Shown: piece by piece, positions 1 through 8,478 of the stretch
How positions within the stretch are numbered: the stretch's first letter is position 1
How the letters are laid out: the number at the start of each line of letters is the position of its first letter
Assembly (NCBI GenBank): GCA_017302615.1
Contig: JAFLDB010000002.1
Span: 186,001 to 250,000 of the forward strand
Direction of reading: 5' to 3'
Origin: Sphingomonadales bacterium
GTDB lineage: Bacteria > Pseudomonadota > Alphaproteobacteria > Sphingomonadales > Sphingomonadaceae
Length of the DNA stretch: 64,000 bases
Program-made: the position numbers and the translations under genes
The notes under the pieces: generated by a model
Told to the model about the DNA's origin: nothing
What the model saw: only the letters and a program-made list of their open reading frames with translations
Databases searched by the model: none

Positions 1-426
1 GGCACCATCGATGCCGATAGCAAGCAAGCCATTCTCGAGCAGCTGGCCCAGCGATTCGCCGGGGTCTACGGCCTTGATCCGGTGCTGGTGCTTGAGCGCG
101 TGGAAGAGCGTGAAAAGCTGGGCAGCACCGGTTTCGGGCGGGGCGTGGCCATTCCGCATGCGCGGATCCCCGGGCTTGGCCGTCCGGTCGCGGCCTTTCT
201 GCGCCTGGCCAGCCCGGTGGCCTTCGATGCCGCCGATGGCATGCCGGTGGACATGGTCTTCGGACTGCTTTCGCCCGAAGCTGCGGGCGCTGCGCACCTC
301 CACGCTCTTGCCGCGATCAGCCGACTGATGCGGGACGAGGCGATGCACCGGGCCCTGGCCGAAGCTCCGGGTAGCGAGGCACTCTACGCCCTGCTGGCCA
401 ATTCGATCGAGAAGGACGCGGCCTGA
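1..426 (+). CDS. ptsN: PTS IIA-like nitrogen-regulatory protein PtsN (5' truncated by window)
   Basis: EIIA(Ntr) is the last phosphocarrier of the nitrogen PTS and controls targets by its phosphorylation state. The frame is open from base 1, so the true start lies outside the window; 141 residues are visible. The core stretch GSTGFGRGVAIPHARIPGL carries the phosphorylatable His in the IPHAR motif, as in EIIA type-2 domains. The C-terminal helix (HLHALAAISRLMRD) also fits. The downstream DUF1491 gene follows almost directly. Confidence 0.9.
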   Translation, partial: GTIDADSKQAILEQLAQRFAGVYGLDPVLVLERVEEREKLGSTGFGRGVAIPHARIPGLGRPVAAFLRLASPVAFDAADGMPVDMVFGLLSPEAAGAAHLHALAAISRLMRDEAMHRALAEAPGSEALYALLANSIEKDAA

Positions 427-452
427 GCCCGCGCCTGCCCGCCCACCTTGAA

Positions 453-746
453 GTGGCGGGCCTGATCCGCGCGGTCGAAGCGGCCGGGGGCTTTGCCGCA
501 GTGCTGCACAAAGGTGAACGCGACGCCGGGTCAATCATTGTCGTTCTGGCCGAAAAGGGCGGCTCGGCGCGACTTTTCGAACGCGTTCCGGATGCGACCG
601 GCCATCGGATCTGGACCTGCACACGCCATCAAGACCCTGAAAATTCATATGATTTTAACCAGTATCTGGCCCGCAGGCAGGGTTCGGACCCGGACCTGTG
701 GATTGTCGAACTGGATATCGCGGATGGTGAACGGTTCATCGGATAG
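453..746 (+). CDS. DUF1491 family protein
   Basis: A small soluble protein of about 97 residues and unknown function, matching the alphaproteobacterial DUF1491 family (pattern RRVEAAGGFA..LHKGERDAG, then ERVPD.TGHR.W). The GTG at 453 is the first usual start. However, the residues just upstream in frame (PRLPAHLE) look like the conserved N-terminus of the family, so translation may begin at a CTG at 423 that overlaps the ptsN stop. I see no ATG, GTG or TTG that would include them. It is probably cotranscribed with ptsN. Confidence 0.75.
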   Translation: MAGLIRAVEAAGGFAAVLHKGERDAGSIIVVLAEKGGSARLFERVPDATGHRIWTCTRHQDPENSYDFNQYLARRQGSDPDLWIVELDIADGERFIG

Positions 747-958
747 ACAGGTTTCGCGGGTTGACATTGCTGCGCCGCACAATCAAAGGCCGCCCACTCT
801 TTGATGCGCAGGCGGCGCGCGCGGGCATTCCGGTCCGCAACGCAAGCACGCAGACGGGGGGCAGCCGGCAGGATTTCCGGCTTGGGGCATAGGGCAATCG
901 GGCCTGTTACTCTGACCATCCTGCGACAGGCGCGTCCACCGCCGATGAAGAAACCAGT

Positions 959-1603
959 ATGAGTCGCAAGCTTCACCAGGCCTCTGCCGTGTCAGTGGCC
1001 GCCATGATTGGCATGATCCTGTTCAGCGCCGAAGGTTCGGGCGCCGCCGCACAGACACTCCAGACTGTTGCCGCGATACAGAACCCGCTTCCCCAGACCA
1101 TTTCCCAGCCGGTCGTCCAGCCGCTTCCCGCCGAGGCCCTGCCCGCGGTCGAAGCGCCCCAAGACCTGCCCGAAACCGCCGATGTCGATGCCGACAGCCT
1201 GCCTGAGCTGGTAGCGCTGCAACCGCAGCCGGCTGAACTCCCGCGTGAACTGCACTGCCTTGCAGGCGCGGTCTATTTCGAGGCCAAGAGCGAATCGCTG
1301 GCCGGCCAGCTGGCCGTTGCCCGGGTGGTCGTGGCCCGCTCAAAGTCGGGCCGGTTCCCTTCGTCTTACTGCGGTGTGGTGTTCCAGCCTTCGCAGTTCT
1401 CCTTCGTGCGCGGCCGCTCGATGCCGGCCATTCCGAAGGCATCGAAGCAGTGGAAGAACGCCGTGGCGATCGCCCAGATCGCGCACAGCAATGCCTGGGC
1501 CAGCCCGGTCGAAGGCGCGCTGTTTTTCCATGCCAGCTATGTCAGCCCCGGTTGGAAGCTGCGCCGCGTCGGCCGCGTCGACAATCACGTGTTCTACCGC
1601 TGA
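959..1603 (+). CDS. SleB/CwlJ-like cell wall hydrolase
   Basis: A 214-residue exported protein. The N-terminus (about residues 1-31) is a signal peptide or anchor ending in an AAAQ-like site. A proline-rich linker runs to about residue 90. The C-terminal Hydrolase_2 domain carries the family hallmarks: LAGAVYFEAKSE with the likely catalytic Glu, QLAVARVVVAR, the CGVVFQPSQFSF segment, and a terminal GALFFHA...W with NHVFYR. Peptidoglycan cleavage in the periplasm is expected from the family. A TTGACA hexamer sits at 761-766 in the 212-base gap upstream, but no convincing -10 element is paired with it. Confidence 0.85.
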   Translation: MSRKLHQASAVSVAAMIGMILFSAEGSGAAAQTLQTVAAIQNPLPQTISQPVVQPLPAEALPAVEAPQDLPETADVDADSLPELVALQPQPAELPRELHCLAGAVYFEAKSESLAGQLAVARVVVARSKSGRFPSSYCGVVFQPSQFSFVRGRSMPAIPKASKQWKNAVAIAQIAHSNAWASPVEGALFFHASYVSPGWKLRRVGRVDNHVFYR

Positions 1604-1630
1604 TCCGGCAAGACCGGATGACGGGAAAAG

Positions 1631-1655
1631 GGCGGGCCGCTGGTCCGCCTTTTTT
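1631..1655. terminator. Bidirectional intrinsic terminator
   Basis: A GC-rich stem (GGCGGGCC against GGTCCGCC, one G-U pair) is flanked by AAAA on the left and TTTTTT on the right. It lies between the convergent sleB-like and xth genes, so it can end transcription from both sides. Confidence 0.8.
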
Positions 1656-1675
1656 CTGGCAGCGCCTGGCGTCGC

Positions 1676-2452
1676 TCAAACGGGTGCAATCTCCACCCAG
1701 ACCGGCGCGTGATCGCTGGCCTTCTCGCGGCCGCGATGGGCCTTGTCGACTCCGCAGGCGACCAGCCGGTCGGCCAGTTCGGGCGACAGCAGGGCATGAT
1801 CGATCCGGAAGCCGTGGTCGCGCTGCCAGGCTCCGGCCTGATAGTCCCAGTAGGTCCAGATGCCGCCCGACGGATTGTGCATGGCCAGTGCATCGGTCCA
1901 GCCATCGTTGAGCAGGCGCAGGTACGCGTCGCGCGATTCGGGCTGCATCAGCGCATCATCGGCCATGGCCTTGGGTGCCCAGATGTCGTGGTCGTGCGGG
2001 ATGACGTTGTAATCGCCCAGCACGACAGCCGGAACTTCCTCGGCCGCGATCGCCTTCATCCGCGCTCGCAGCCGCTCCATCCACCTGAGCTTGTAATCGA
2101 ACTTGGGGCCGGGCTGGGGATTGCCGTTGGGAAGGTAGATGCAGGCGATCCGGGTGCCGAACACTTCGGCCTCAAGATAGCGGGACTGTTCGTCTTCCGG
2201 ATCGCCGGGCAGGCCGCGCATCACTTCGACCGGGGTGGTCCCATCGGCCAGGATCGCGACCCCGTTGAAACTCTTCTGCCCATGCCAGATGGCGTGATAA
2301 CCCAGCTGCTCGAACTCGGCGGCCGGAAAGCCTTCGTCCCGAGTCTTGATCTCCTGCAGGCAGGCCACCGCCGGCCGGGTTTCCTCCAGCCATTCCAGCA
2401 GGCGCGGCAGGCGGGCCTTGATGCCGTTGATGTTGAACGATGCGATGCGCAT
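1676..2452 (-). CDS. xth: Exodeoxyribonuclease III
   Basis: A base-excision repair AP endonuclease and 3'-5' exonuclease of the EEP fold, 258 residues. Visible motifs are FNINGIKAR, CLQEIK with the metal-binding Glu, LGDYNVIPHD, DHGFRIDHALLS and the terminal SDHAPVW with the catalytic Asp-His pair. The start at 2452 gives the canonical MRIASFNING N-terminus and shares one base with the erpA stop (TGATG). A longer in-frame ATG at 2482 would add ten unrelated residues and is not preferred. Confidence 0.95.
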   Translation of the reverse strand: MRIASFNINGIKARLPRLLEWLEETRPAVACLQEIKTRDEGFPAAEFEQLGYHAIWHGQKSFNGVAILADGTTPVEVMRGLPGDPEDEQSRYLEAEVFGTRIACIYLPNGNPQPGPKFDYKLRWMERLRARMKAIAAEEVPAVVLGDYNVIPHDHDIWAPKAMADDALMQPESRDAYLRLLNDGWTDALAMHNPSGGIWTYWDYQAGAWQRDHGFRIDHALLSPELADRLVACGVDKAHRGREKASDHAPVWVEIAPV

Positions 2453-2784
2453 CAGACAGCAAAGCTGGAGCCGCAGCCGCACCCTGCACTGGCGTTCGGA
2501 TTCTCCACCCGGAAAGCGGCTCCGCCCAGCGATTCGACGTAATTGACCACGCTGCCGGCCACCAGATCCAGGCTGACCGGATCGACCACCAGCGTGGCTC
2601 CGTCACTCTCGATCACCAGATCGTCGCCATCGGGCGCGTCAGCCAGGCCGAACTTGTACTGGAAGCCGGAACAGCCGCCGCCTTCTACCGACAGACGCAG
2701 GATCGCGGGCTTGCCCTGCTTGGCGGCAATCGCCGCCACGCGCGCGGCAGCCGAGGGGCTGAGAGTCATCGTCGGAGCATCCAT
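2452..2784 (-). CDS. erpA: A-type iron-sulfur carrier ErpA/HesB family
   Basis: A 110-residue A-type carrier that delivers Fe-S clusters to apoproteins. Three conserved cysteines are present: one in EGGGCSGFQY and two in the C-terminal AGCGCGSSF. The start at ATG 2784 (MDAPTMTLSP) is chosen because the upstream extension is unlike the family; ATG 2769 is the alternative. It overlaps xth by one base. This is separate from the SufA-type carrier of the SUF operon at 30786. Confidence 0.9.
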   Translation of the reverse strand: MDAPTMTLSPSAAARVAAIAAKQGKPAILRLSVEGGGCSGFQYKFGLADAPDGDDLVIESDGATLVVDPVSLDLVAGSVVNYVESLGGAAFRVENPNASAGCGCGSSFAV

Positions 2785-2825
2785 GGGCGGCAATGTAGGA
2801 CTTTGCCGCCCGGGCGGCAACCGCC

Positions 2826-3254
2826 TCACGCGCTCTGGATGTAGCTGCGCATCGCTTCGGCTTCGGCGACGATCCGTTCGATCCGGTATTTGACCAGGTC
2901 GCCGATCGATACGAAACCGATCATGGCCTCGCCCTGCATGACCGGCAGATGACGGATCCGGCGACGGGTCATCAGGCCCAGCGCATCAAGCACATCGCTG
3001 CCCGGCTCGACCGTGATCGGCGGTGAGGTCATCACTTCGCCTACGGTCTTGTCCAGCATGGCCGGCCCGTGCACTGCCAACTGGTAAACCACATCGCGCT
3101 CGGAAAAGATTCCCGCAACCTTGCCGCCGGCCAGCACCGGCACCGCGCCAATGCGCTTTTCGGCCAGCAGTTTCACGGCATCGGCAACGCTGGTTCCCGT
3201 TTCGCAGCTGACCACATCGGTGCTGCGGCCCTCGATCAGTCGGGCAATCGTCAT
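2826..3254 (-). CDS. Tandem CBS-domain protein
   Basis: A 142-residue stand-alone protein made of two CBS motifs forming one Bateman module. CBS1 contains VADAVKLLAEKRIGAVPVL and GIFSERDVV. CBS2 contains VLDALGLMTRRRIRHLPVM and GFVSIGDLVKYR. Such modules bind adenosine nucleotides and usually act as sensors; the partner is not visible here. The N-terminal start is good because the protein begins right before the first CBS strand. Confidence 0.9.
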   Translation of the reverse strand: MTIARLIEGRSTDVVSCETGTSVADAVKLLAEKRIGAVPVLAGGKVAGIFSERDVVYQLAVHGPAMLDKTVGEVMTSPPITVEPGSDVLDALGLMTRRRIRHLPVMQGEAMIGFVSIGDLVKYRIERIVAEAEAMRSYIQSA

Positions 3255-3330
3255 GGCCCCTCTCCCGGGTTTTGTTCTGGGAATGGGAACATGACACGAT
3301 CTGCCAGCCTTGGCGAGTCAGGCCGGTCGG

Positions 3331-3696
3331 CTATGATTCTTCGGGGTAGAGCCTGAATTCCTCGACCGGGATGCCGCCGATCAGATGTTCCTGGATGATC
3401 CGTTCCAGCACCGGTTCCGTCGCCGAATGGTACCAGACACCTTCGGGATAGACGACTGCAACCGGCCCGGCGGCACAGACCCGCAGGCAATCGGCCTTGG
3501 TCCGCAGCACCCCGCCCTTGCCATCGAGGCCAAGCTGCTTGAGCCGCTTCTTGAGGTAGGCCCAGGCCGGTGCGCCCACTTCCGCGCGGCAGCATTCGCC
3601 CTTCTGCGCCTCGGCGCACAGGAAGATGTGGTGCCGTGCCGCGCCGGTACCCGACTTGGCCAGCGCAGCGCGGGCGCGGGGCAGGGCATCGCTCAC
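3331..3696 (-). CDS. (2Fe-2S) thioredoxin-like ferredoxin
   Basis: A 121-residue protein of the thioredoxin-like [2Fe-2S] ferredoxin family. The cysteine pattern [14 protein letters not shown], then [21 protein letters not shown], matches the usual four-Cys cluster pocket. A GTG start at 3696 overlaps the thioesterase stop by four bases (GTGA), implying translational coupling. The open frame extends upstream inside the thioesterase gene, but that part has no ferredoxin character. Confidence 0.85.
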   Translation of the reverse strand: MSDALPRARAALAKSGTGAARHHIFLCAEAQKGECCRAEVGAPAWAYLKKRLKQLGLDGKGGVLRTKADCLRVCAAGPVAVVYPEGVWYHSATEPVLERIIQEHLIGGIPVEEFRLYPEES

Positions 3697-4127
3697 GCCT
3701 TCAGGCCCCAGCCAGCCAGCAGGTTTTCGCGGAATTCCTCGGAAACCGGGTTGGGGCGATCCTCGGCGATCGAGACAATCACCGAGCGGGCGAACGCAAC
3801 CGGACGACCGTTCTGCGCCAGCAGCTGGATTATGGTCCAGCTGGTCCGGCCAACGCCCTCGATCGCGCAATGCACTGTCACCGGATCGGGGAAATGTCCC
3901 TGGCTCAGGTATTCCATCGCCACGCTGGCCACCATTGCCCGCCGCTCGCCCAGCTTGATCACCCGGCCCATCGACAGGTTGAAGCGGACTCGGGCATCTT
4001 CCATCATCGCCGCCAGCGCGACATTGTTGAGGTGCTGGTTGGGATCGACATCGGCGAACCGGGTCGTGATTTCATGCTGGAACGGATAGCGCGCGGGATC
4101 GAGCAGCGCCGCATCGGGGCGGGGCAT
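3693..4127 (-). CDS. 4HBT-fold thioesterase-like protein
   Basis: A 144-residue hot-dog-fold protein resembling acyl-CoA thioesterases of the 4HBT group. The segment [20 protein letters not shown] holds the Asp and the HLNN loop typical of the active site. Substrate is unknown. The start at ATG 4127 has a good GGAAC-type ribosome-binding site. It is the first gene of a coupled pair with the ferredoxin. Confidence 0.88.
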   Translation of the reverse strand: MPRPDAALLDPARYPFQHEITTRFADVDPNQHLNNVALAAMMEDARVRFNLSMGRVIKLGERRAMVASVAMEYLSQGHFPDPVTVHCAIEGVGRTSWTIIQLLAQNGRPVAFARSVIVSIAEDRPNPVSEEFRENLLAGWGLKA

Positions 4128-4153
4128 CGGCGGTTCCTTTACTGGTACGGGGC

Positions 4154-4627
4154 CTAAGCCTTCTTGCCGACAATCCGGGCGATTTCCGCCGCAACCATCC
4201 GTTCGACCAGGGGCGGCAGGTTCTTGTCGAGCCATTCGGCCAGCGCCGGGCGCAGCATTTCGCGCACCAGGCCTTCAAGCGAAGTCTCGCCCGAACGGAC
4301 GATCTGCGGCGCGGCGCGCGGTTCGGCCATCACGGCCAAGGCGGCCAGCGATTCGCTGATCGAACTCACCGTGTCGCTGGCCAGCAGCGGTGCTTCCGCG
4401 CCAGACTCGGCCTCGCCGTCCTCGTCCTCGGCCATGAAGGCACCGATCGCGCCCAGATCGAGCACATCTTCGTCGGCTTCTTCATCACGGACCTGATGCG
4501 GCGCCGAAACCCCGCGCTCCTCACGCTCGCGCCGGATATCGGCTGCGCCCGCGCGATTGTCGCGCGCGATCACTTTCTTGATCGAACTGAGGATTTCCTC
4601 AACCGAAGGTTCGCCAGCCTGGCGCAT
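4154..4627 (-). CDS. popZ: PopZ-like polar organizing protein (DUF2497)
   Basis: A 157-residue acidic protein with the two conserved ends of PopZ: an N-terminal helix (EPSVEEILSSIKKVI) that binds clients, and a C-terminal oligomerisation region (LVREMLRPALAEWLDKNLPPLVERMV). Between them is an acidic low-complexity linker. By family knowledge it forms a cell-pole microdomain that anchors ParB/parS and partner proteins, which fits with mipZ at 34740. The start at ATG 4627 gives the conserved MRQAGEPSVEE. It follows tolC on the same strand. Confidence 0.88.
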   Translation of the reverse strand: MRQAGEPSVEEILSSIKKVIARDNRAGAADIRREREERGVSAPHQVRDEEADEDVLDLGAIGAFMAEDEDGEAESGAEAPLLASDTVSSISESLAALAVMAEPRAAPQIVRSGETSLEGLVREMLRPALAEWLDKNLPPLVERMVAAEIARIVGKKA

Positions 4628-4668
4628 CGCCCCAACTCCAAGCCCCACTGCCCCAACGCGGGACAGAA

Positions 4669-6117
4669 TCACCGACCGGTTACTGAACCGTCCTGCGCCT
4701 TGGTGTCAACGGTGCGGGTCGACAGTGGCTTGGGGTCGGGATGATCGCGCCAGTCCCAGACCGTGCCGCGCGATTGGCGATAATTGACGTCCGGATCGTA
4801 CAGCGTGCCGCCATCGAGACCAAGGTCGCGCGCTTCGGCCTTGCCCATTGCCGCCAGCAGGTTGAACCCGGCGACATAGGCGTTGCGCTTGGCCGTCACC
4901 AGCTGGACCTGGGCATTGAGCAGTTCATTCTCGGCATTGAGGATGTCGAGGATCGTGCGGTTGCCGACCGTATTTTCGGCCCGGACGCCTTCAAGGCTCA
5001 GTTCGGCCGCATTGACCGCCGCCTCGGTCGAGGCGATCAGTTCCTGCGCGGCCAGCCACTGGGCATAGGCGGCGCGGACATTGGCGATAACGGCGCGTTC
5101 GATCCCGATTTCCTGCTCCATCAACGCGCTCTGGCGCGATTGGGCCTGACGCTTCTGGGCCGAGGGCAGCCCGCCCTGATAGAGCGGCACCGAAGCGCGC
5201 ACGCCGACCGTGGTGCTGGTCGTGCTCTGCACCGCGCCGGGCAGATTGTTGGAGCCAAGGTAATCGTTGTACCCGGTGTTGGCGAAGACCGAGACTCGCG
5301 GCAGGCGCGCCGAATTGGTCGAAGCTACGTCATAACCTGCGGCACGGCTGCGCTCGCGCGCAGCCAGCAGATCGGGGTTCGATTCCAGCGCGAAAGACAC
5401 CGCCTCGTCGGCACTGGTCGGCAGGCCTACCAGCGGGGGCGGGGTCTGCAGATTGTCGGGCGCCTTGCCGACCACCTGGATATAGCGCTCGCGCGCACCG
5501 ATCAGGTTGGCTTCGGCGGTCCGGGTCTGGCCGCGGGCCAGGGCGAGGCGCGATTCGGATTGGGCCACGTCGGTGCGGGTCAGATCGCCGATCTCGAACC
5601 GGTCGCGGGTGGCCTGCAGGTTGACTTCAAGCCGCTGCACATTGGCGCGGTTCAGCTTGACCACCGCTTCGGCCAGGATCACGTCCATATAGACCGCCAC
5701 GACCTGGCTGAACACGCCGCTTTCCACCGCGCGCAGATCGAACCGCCCAGCCGTGACGCGCGTTTCCGCGGCGCGCACCGAGTTCCTGATTCCGCCGCCG
5801 GCATAGAGCGGCATGCCGAGGTTGAGCTGGGCATCGAGATTGCGATCGGGTGCCAGCGGGTTGCCTGAGCTGCCATCCACGAACTCGCTGTAAGTGGCGG
5901 TTCCCGAAAGCGAGGGCAGGCCGGCCGACCGGGCGATCGGCACGCCTTCATCCACGGCGCGCTGCTGGGCACGGGCGGCCAGCAGGGTCGGGTTGGAATT
6001 GTAGGCCATCACCAGGGCGTCGCGCAGTTCGTCGGCCAGGGCCGGACCGGTCACCATCGCCGCCGCCCCCGCCATCAGCGAGAGCCGCGCAATCCTTCCC
6101 GTGATTGACCTGCGCAT
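4669..6117 (-). CDS. tolC: TolC-family outer membrane channel protein
   Basis: A 482-residue outer-membrane efflux or type I secretion channel. The N-terminal signal peptide ends at PALADELRDAL. The repeated alpha-hairpin architecture is clear (two OEP halves; e.g. AYNSNPTLLAARAQQRAVDE, then ALESNPDLLAARERSRAAG). The segment GNRTILDILNAENELLNAQ is a TolC hallmark. Start ATG 6117. The order pcm-tolC-popZ on one strand suggests an operon read from the 6731-6892 intergenic region. Confidence 0.93.
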   Translation of the reverse strand: MRRSITGRIARLSLMAGAAAMVTGPALADELRDALVMAYNSNPTLLAARAQQRAVDEGVPIARSAGLPSLSGTATYSEFVDGSSGNPLAPDRNLDAQLNLGMPLYAGGGIRNSVRAAETRVTAGRFDLRAVESGVFSQVVAVYMDVILAEAVVKLNRANVQRLEVNLQATRDRFEIGDLTRTDVAQSESRLALARGQTRTAEANLIGARERYIQVVGKAPDNLQTPPPLVGLPTSADEAVSFALESNPDLLAARERSRAAGYDVASTNSARLPRVSVFANTGYNDYLGSNNLPGAVQSTTSTTVGVRASVPLYQGGLPSAQKRQAQSRQSALMEQEIGIERAVIANVRAAYAQWLAAQELIASTEAAVNAAELSLEGVRAENTVGNRTILDILNAENELLNAQVQLVTAKRNAYVAGFNLLAAMGKAEARDLGLDGGTLYDPDVNYRQSRGTVWDWRDHPDPKPLSTRTVDTKAQDGSVTGR

Positions 6118-6121
6118 AAAA

Positions 6122-6730
6122 TCAGAAACTCCACCTCTTGGGTGCGGCAAATTCGGCCAGCACCGGCATTCCGACATCGGCCTCGGCTGCAAGTTCGACC
6201 TTGCCGCCGCTCTTCCGACCGGTCGCCACGCGGGTCACCCCGCGCTCAACCAGCCCGCAGACCACCCGGCCGCCCTCCTCAAGGGTGTCGACCAGCGTCT
6301 GCGGCAGTACCTCGACCGCACCATCTATTAGCATAAGCTTATAGACAGGCATCGATTGAATGGCAATCGCGGCGCTTGCCTCGACGGTTTCGACCGACTG
6401 CACCAAGGGTTCGACCAGCGCCGCAAGATAGCCCGATGCGCTCACCACCAGCACCTTGTCGTCGCCGGCGGGTTCGGCCGCAGCGAGCAGCTTCGCCTGG
6501 ACCAGCGGGGCCGGCAGGGCCGCGCCGCCATCCAGCGGCAGAGCGCGATCGATATAGGCGTGGCCGCGTGCTGCGACCGGGACGAAGTCTTCCCGCGGGA
6601 CACGGGCGAACTGGGCCAGCAGCCAGTCCTGATTGATCCCTGAAACGCGCAGCTGGCTGTCGATCATCGCGCGGCGGGCGGCTGACAGATCGTCGTGCTG
6701 GGATGCAAGGGCTTGAGCGGCAAGAGTCAT
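6122..6730 (-). CDS. Protein-L-isoaspartate O-methyltransferase-like protein, degenerate
   Basis: A 202-residue protein with the Pcm N-terminus (ARRAMIDSQLRVSGIN, then FARVPREDFVP with AYIDRALPL). It lacks a canonical SAM-binding motif I: the expected VLEIGTGSGY is replaced by VLVVSASGY. The central strand normally holding the second cofactor motif is shortened before LMLIDGAVEVLP. It may be a catalytically inactive or specialised paralogue. It ends four bases from the tolC start, so the two are coupled. Start ATG 6730. Confidence 0.75.
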   Translation of the reverse strand: MTLAAQALASQHDDLSAARRAMIDSQLRVSGINQDWLLAQFARVPREDFVPVAARGHAYIDRALPLDGGAALPAPLVQAKLLAAAEPAGDDKVLVVSASGYLAALVEPLVQSVETVEASAAIAIQSMPVYKLMLIDGAVEVLPQTLVDTLEEGGRVVCGLVERGVTRVATGRKSGGKVELAAEADVGMPVLAEFAAPKRWSF

Positions 6731-6751
6731 TGGGTTCGGGCCTCGGACTGG

Positions 6752-6773
6752 CTGTATTGCATGAATAATACAG
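6752..6773. promoter_or_regulatory. Perfect inverted repeat in divergent pcm/fumarase promoter
   Basis: CTGTATT and AATACAG are exact complements separated by eight bases. They lie 22 bases upstream of the pcm start and about 120 bases upstream of the fumarase GTG. The AT-rich core also resembles a -10 region on either strand. This is a candidate operator; no regulator is identified. Confidence 0.45.
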
Positions 6774-6892
6774 CGACGCAATTCCCCTTCCCCTTAGGCG
6801 AACCGCACTTTCCCGCCAAGTTCTTTGACGAGCAGCCATTTGCGGGCCTATGGGGACGGCGAAATGCGTTTCCCAATTCTGCGAGGTATGCC

Positions 6893-8413
6893 GTGAACCT
6901 GGTGACGATCCGCGAGGAAGACCTGATCGAGAGCGTGGCCGACGCGCTGCAGTTCATCAGCTATTTTCACCCGATGGACTACATCCGCGCATTGGGCGAA
7001 GCCTACAAGGCCGAACAGGGTCCGGCCGCGAAGGACGCGATTGCCCAGATCCTCACCAACAGCCGGATGTGCGCCGAAGGCCACCGCCCGATCTGCCAGG
7101 ACACCGGAATCGTCAACGTCTTCGTCGAATGGGGCCAGGATTGCCGGCTGGAATCGGCCCGATCGCTGCAGGAAGTGGTCGACGAAGGGGTGCGCCGGGC
7201 TTACAACCATCCGGAGAACAAATTGCGCGCGTCGGTTCTGGCCGATCCGGCCTTCACCCGCCGCAACACCCGCGACAACACCCCCAGCGTGCTCCACGTG
7301 ACCATGGTCCCGGGCAGCAAGGTCAGTATCGATGTGGCTGCCAAGGGCGGCGGCAGCGAGAACAAGTCCAAGTTCAAAATGATGAACCCCAGCGACAACA
7401 TCGTCGACTGGGTGATCGAGATGCTGCCGCAGATGGGCGCGGGCTGGTGCCCGCCGGGGATGCTGGGCATCGGCATCGGCGGTACGGCCGAGCACTGCAT
7501 GCTGCTGGCCAAGCAGGCTCTGATGGAGCCGATCGACATGGCCCAGCTGAAACAGCGCGGGCCGCAGAACGATATCGAGGCGATGCGGATCGAGATCTTC
7601 GACAAGGTCAATGCGCTCGGCATCGGTGCCCAGGGCCTGGGCGGGCTTTCGACCATCCTCGACGTCAAGATCCTCGACGCACCCTGCCATGCCGCGTCGA
7701 AGCCGGTGGCGATGATTCCCAACTGCGCCGCCACGCGCCACGCCCATTTCACGCTCGACGGTTCGGGTCCGAGTTACCTTGAACGGCCCAACCTCAAGGA
7801 ATGGCCGGAAGTCCACTGGACGCCCGACAAGGCGGCCAAGCGCGTCAATCTCGATACCCTGACGGCAGAGGAAGTGCGCGGCTGGAAGCAGGGTGACCGG
7901 CTGCTGCTCAACGGCAAGATGCTGACCGGCCGCGATGCCGCACACAAGCGCATCAAGGACATGCTGGCCAAGGGCGAAACCCTCCCGGTCGATTTCAAGG
8001 GCCGCGCCATCTATTACGTCGGCCCGGTCGATCCGGTCATGGGCGAAGTGGTCGGCCCGGCCGGCCCGACCACCGCGACCCGGATGGACTCGTTCACCGA
8101 CATGATGTGCCAGCTGGGTCTGCTGACCATGATCGGCAAGGCCGAGCGCGGCCAGGGCGCGACCGAAGTGATCGCGCAGCACAAGGTCGCTTACCTGATG
8201 GCCGTTGGCGGCGCGGCCTACCTGGTTGCCCGCGCGATCCGCGAAGCCAAGGTCGTCGCCTTCGAGGATCTCGGGATGGAGGCGATCTATGAATTCACGG
8301 TCGAAGACATGCCGGTGACCGTCGCGGTCGACAGCGAAGGCAACAATGTCCACCAGCTGGCTCCGCTGGTCTGGAAGGACAAGATCGCGAAGGAAGGCCT
8401 GCTCAAGGCCTGA
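6893..8413 (+). CDS. fumA: Fumarate hydratase, class I ([4Fe-4S])
   Basis: An iron-sulfur fumarase of the TCA cycle, 506 residues, converting fumarate to L-malate. Cluster-ligand regions typical of the family are visible: RPICQDTGIVNVF, GIGIGGTAEHC and MIPNCAATRH. The C-terminal beta domain (GRAIYYVGPVDPVMGEVVGP) is complete. The GTG at 6893 gives the family N-terminus (LVTIREEDLIESVADALQF). An in-frame ATG at 6761 would add 44 residues of non-family sequence over the candidate operator, so it was rejected. Confidence 0.93.
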   Translation: MNLVTIREEDLIESVADALQFISYFHPMDYIRALGEAYKAEQGPAAKDAIAQILTNSRMCAEGHRPICQDTGIVNVFVEWGQDCRLESARSLQEVVDEGVRRAYNHPENKLRASVLADPAFTRRNTRDNTPSVLHVTMVPGSKVSIDVAAKGGGSENKSKFKMMNPSDNIVDWVIEMLPQMGAGWCPPGMLGIGIGGTAEHCMLLAKQALMEPIDMAQLKQRGPQNDIEAMRIEIFDKVNALGIGAQGLGGLSTILDVKILDAPCHAASKPVAMIPNCAATRHAHFTLDGSGPSYLERPNLKEWPEVHWTPDKAAKRVNLDTLTAEEVRGWKQGDRLLLNGKMLTGRDAAHKRIKDMLAKGETLPVDFKGRAIYYVGPVDPVMGEVVGPAGPTTATRMDSFTDMMCQLGLLTMIGKAERGQGATEVIAQHKVAYLMAVGGAAYLVARAIREAKVVAFEDLGMEAIYEFTVEDMPVTVAVDSEGNNVHQLAPLVWKDKIAKEGLLKA

Positions 8414-8478
8414 GGCCCTTCGACCAAGACGCGAGTCGGCTCGACGAAGTCGCTGGCGCCGCGGGCTGGCGGCAGGCT

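Noticed and set aside
6761..6892. N-terminal extension of fumarase from ATG 6761
   Set aside because: The extra residues do not match the fumarase N-terminus and the ATG lies inside a candidate operator; GTG 6893 fits the family.
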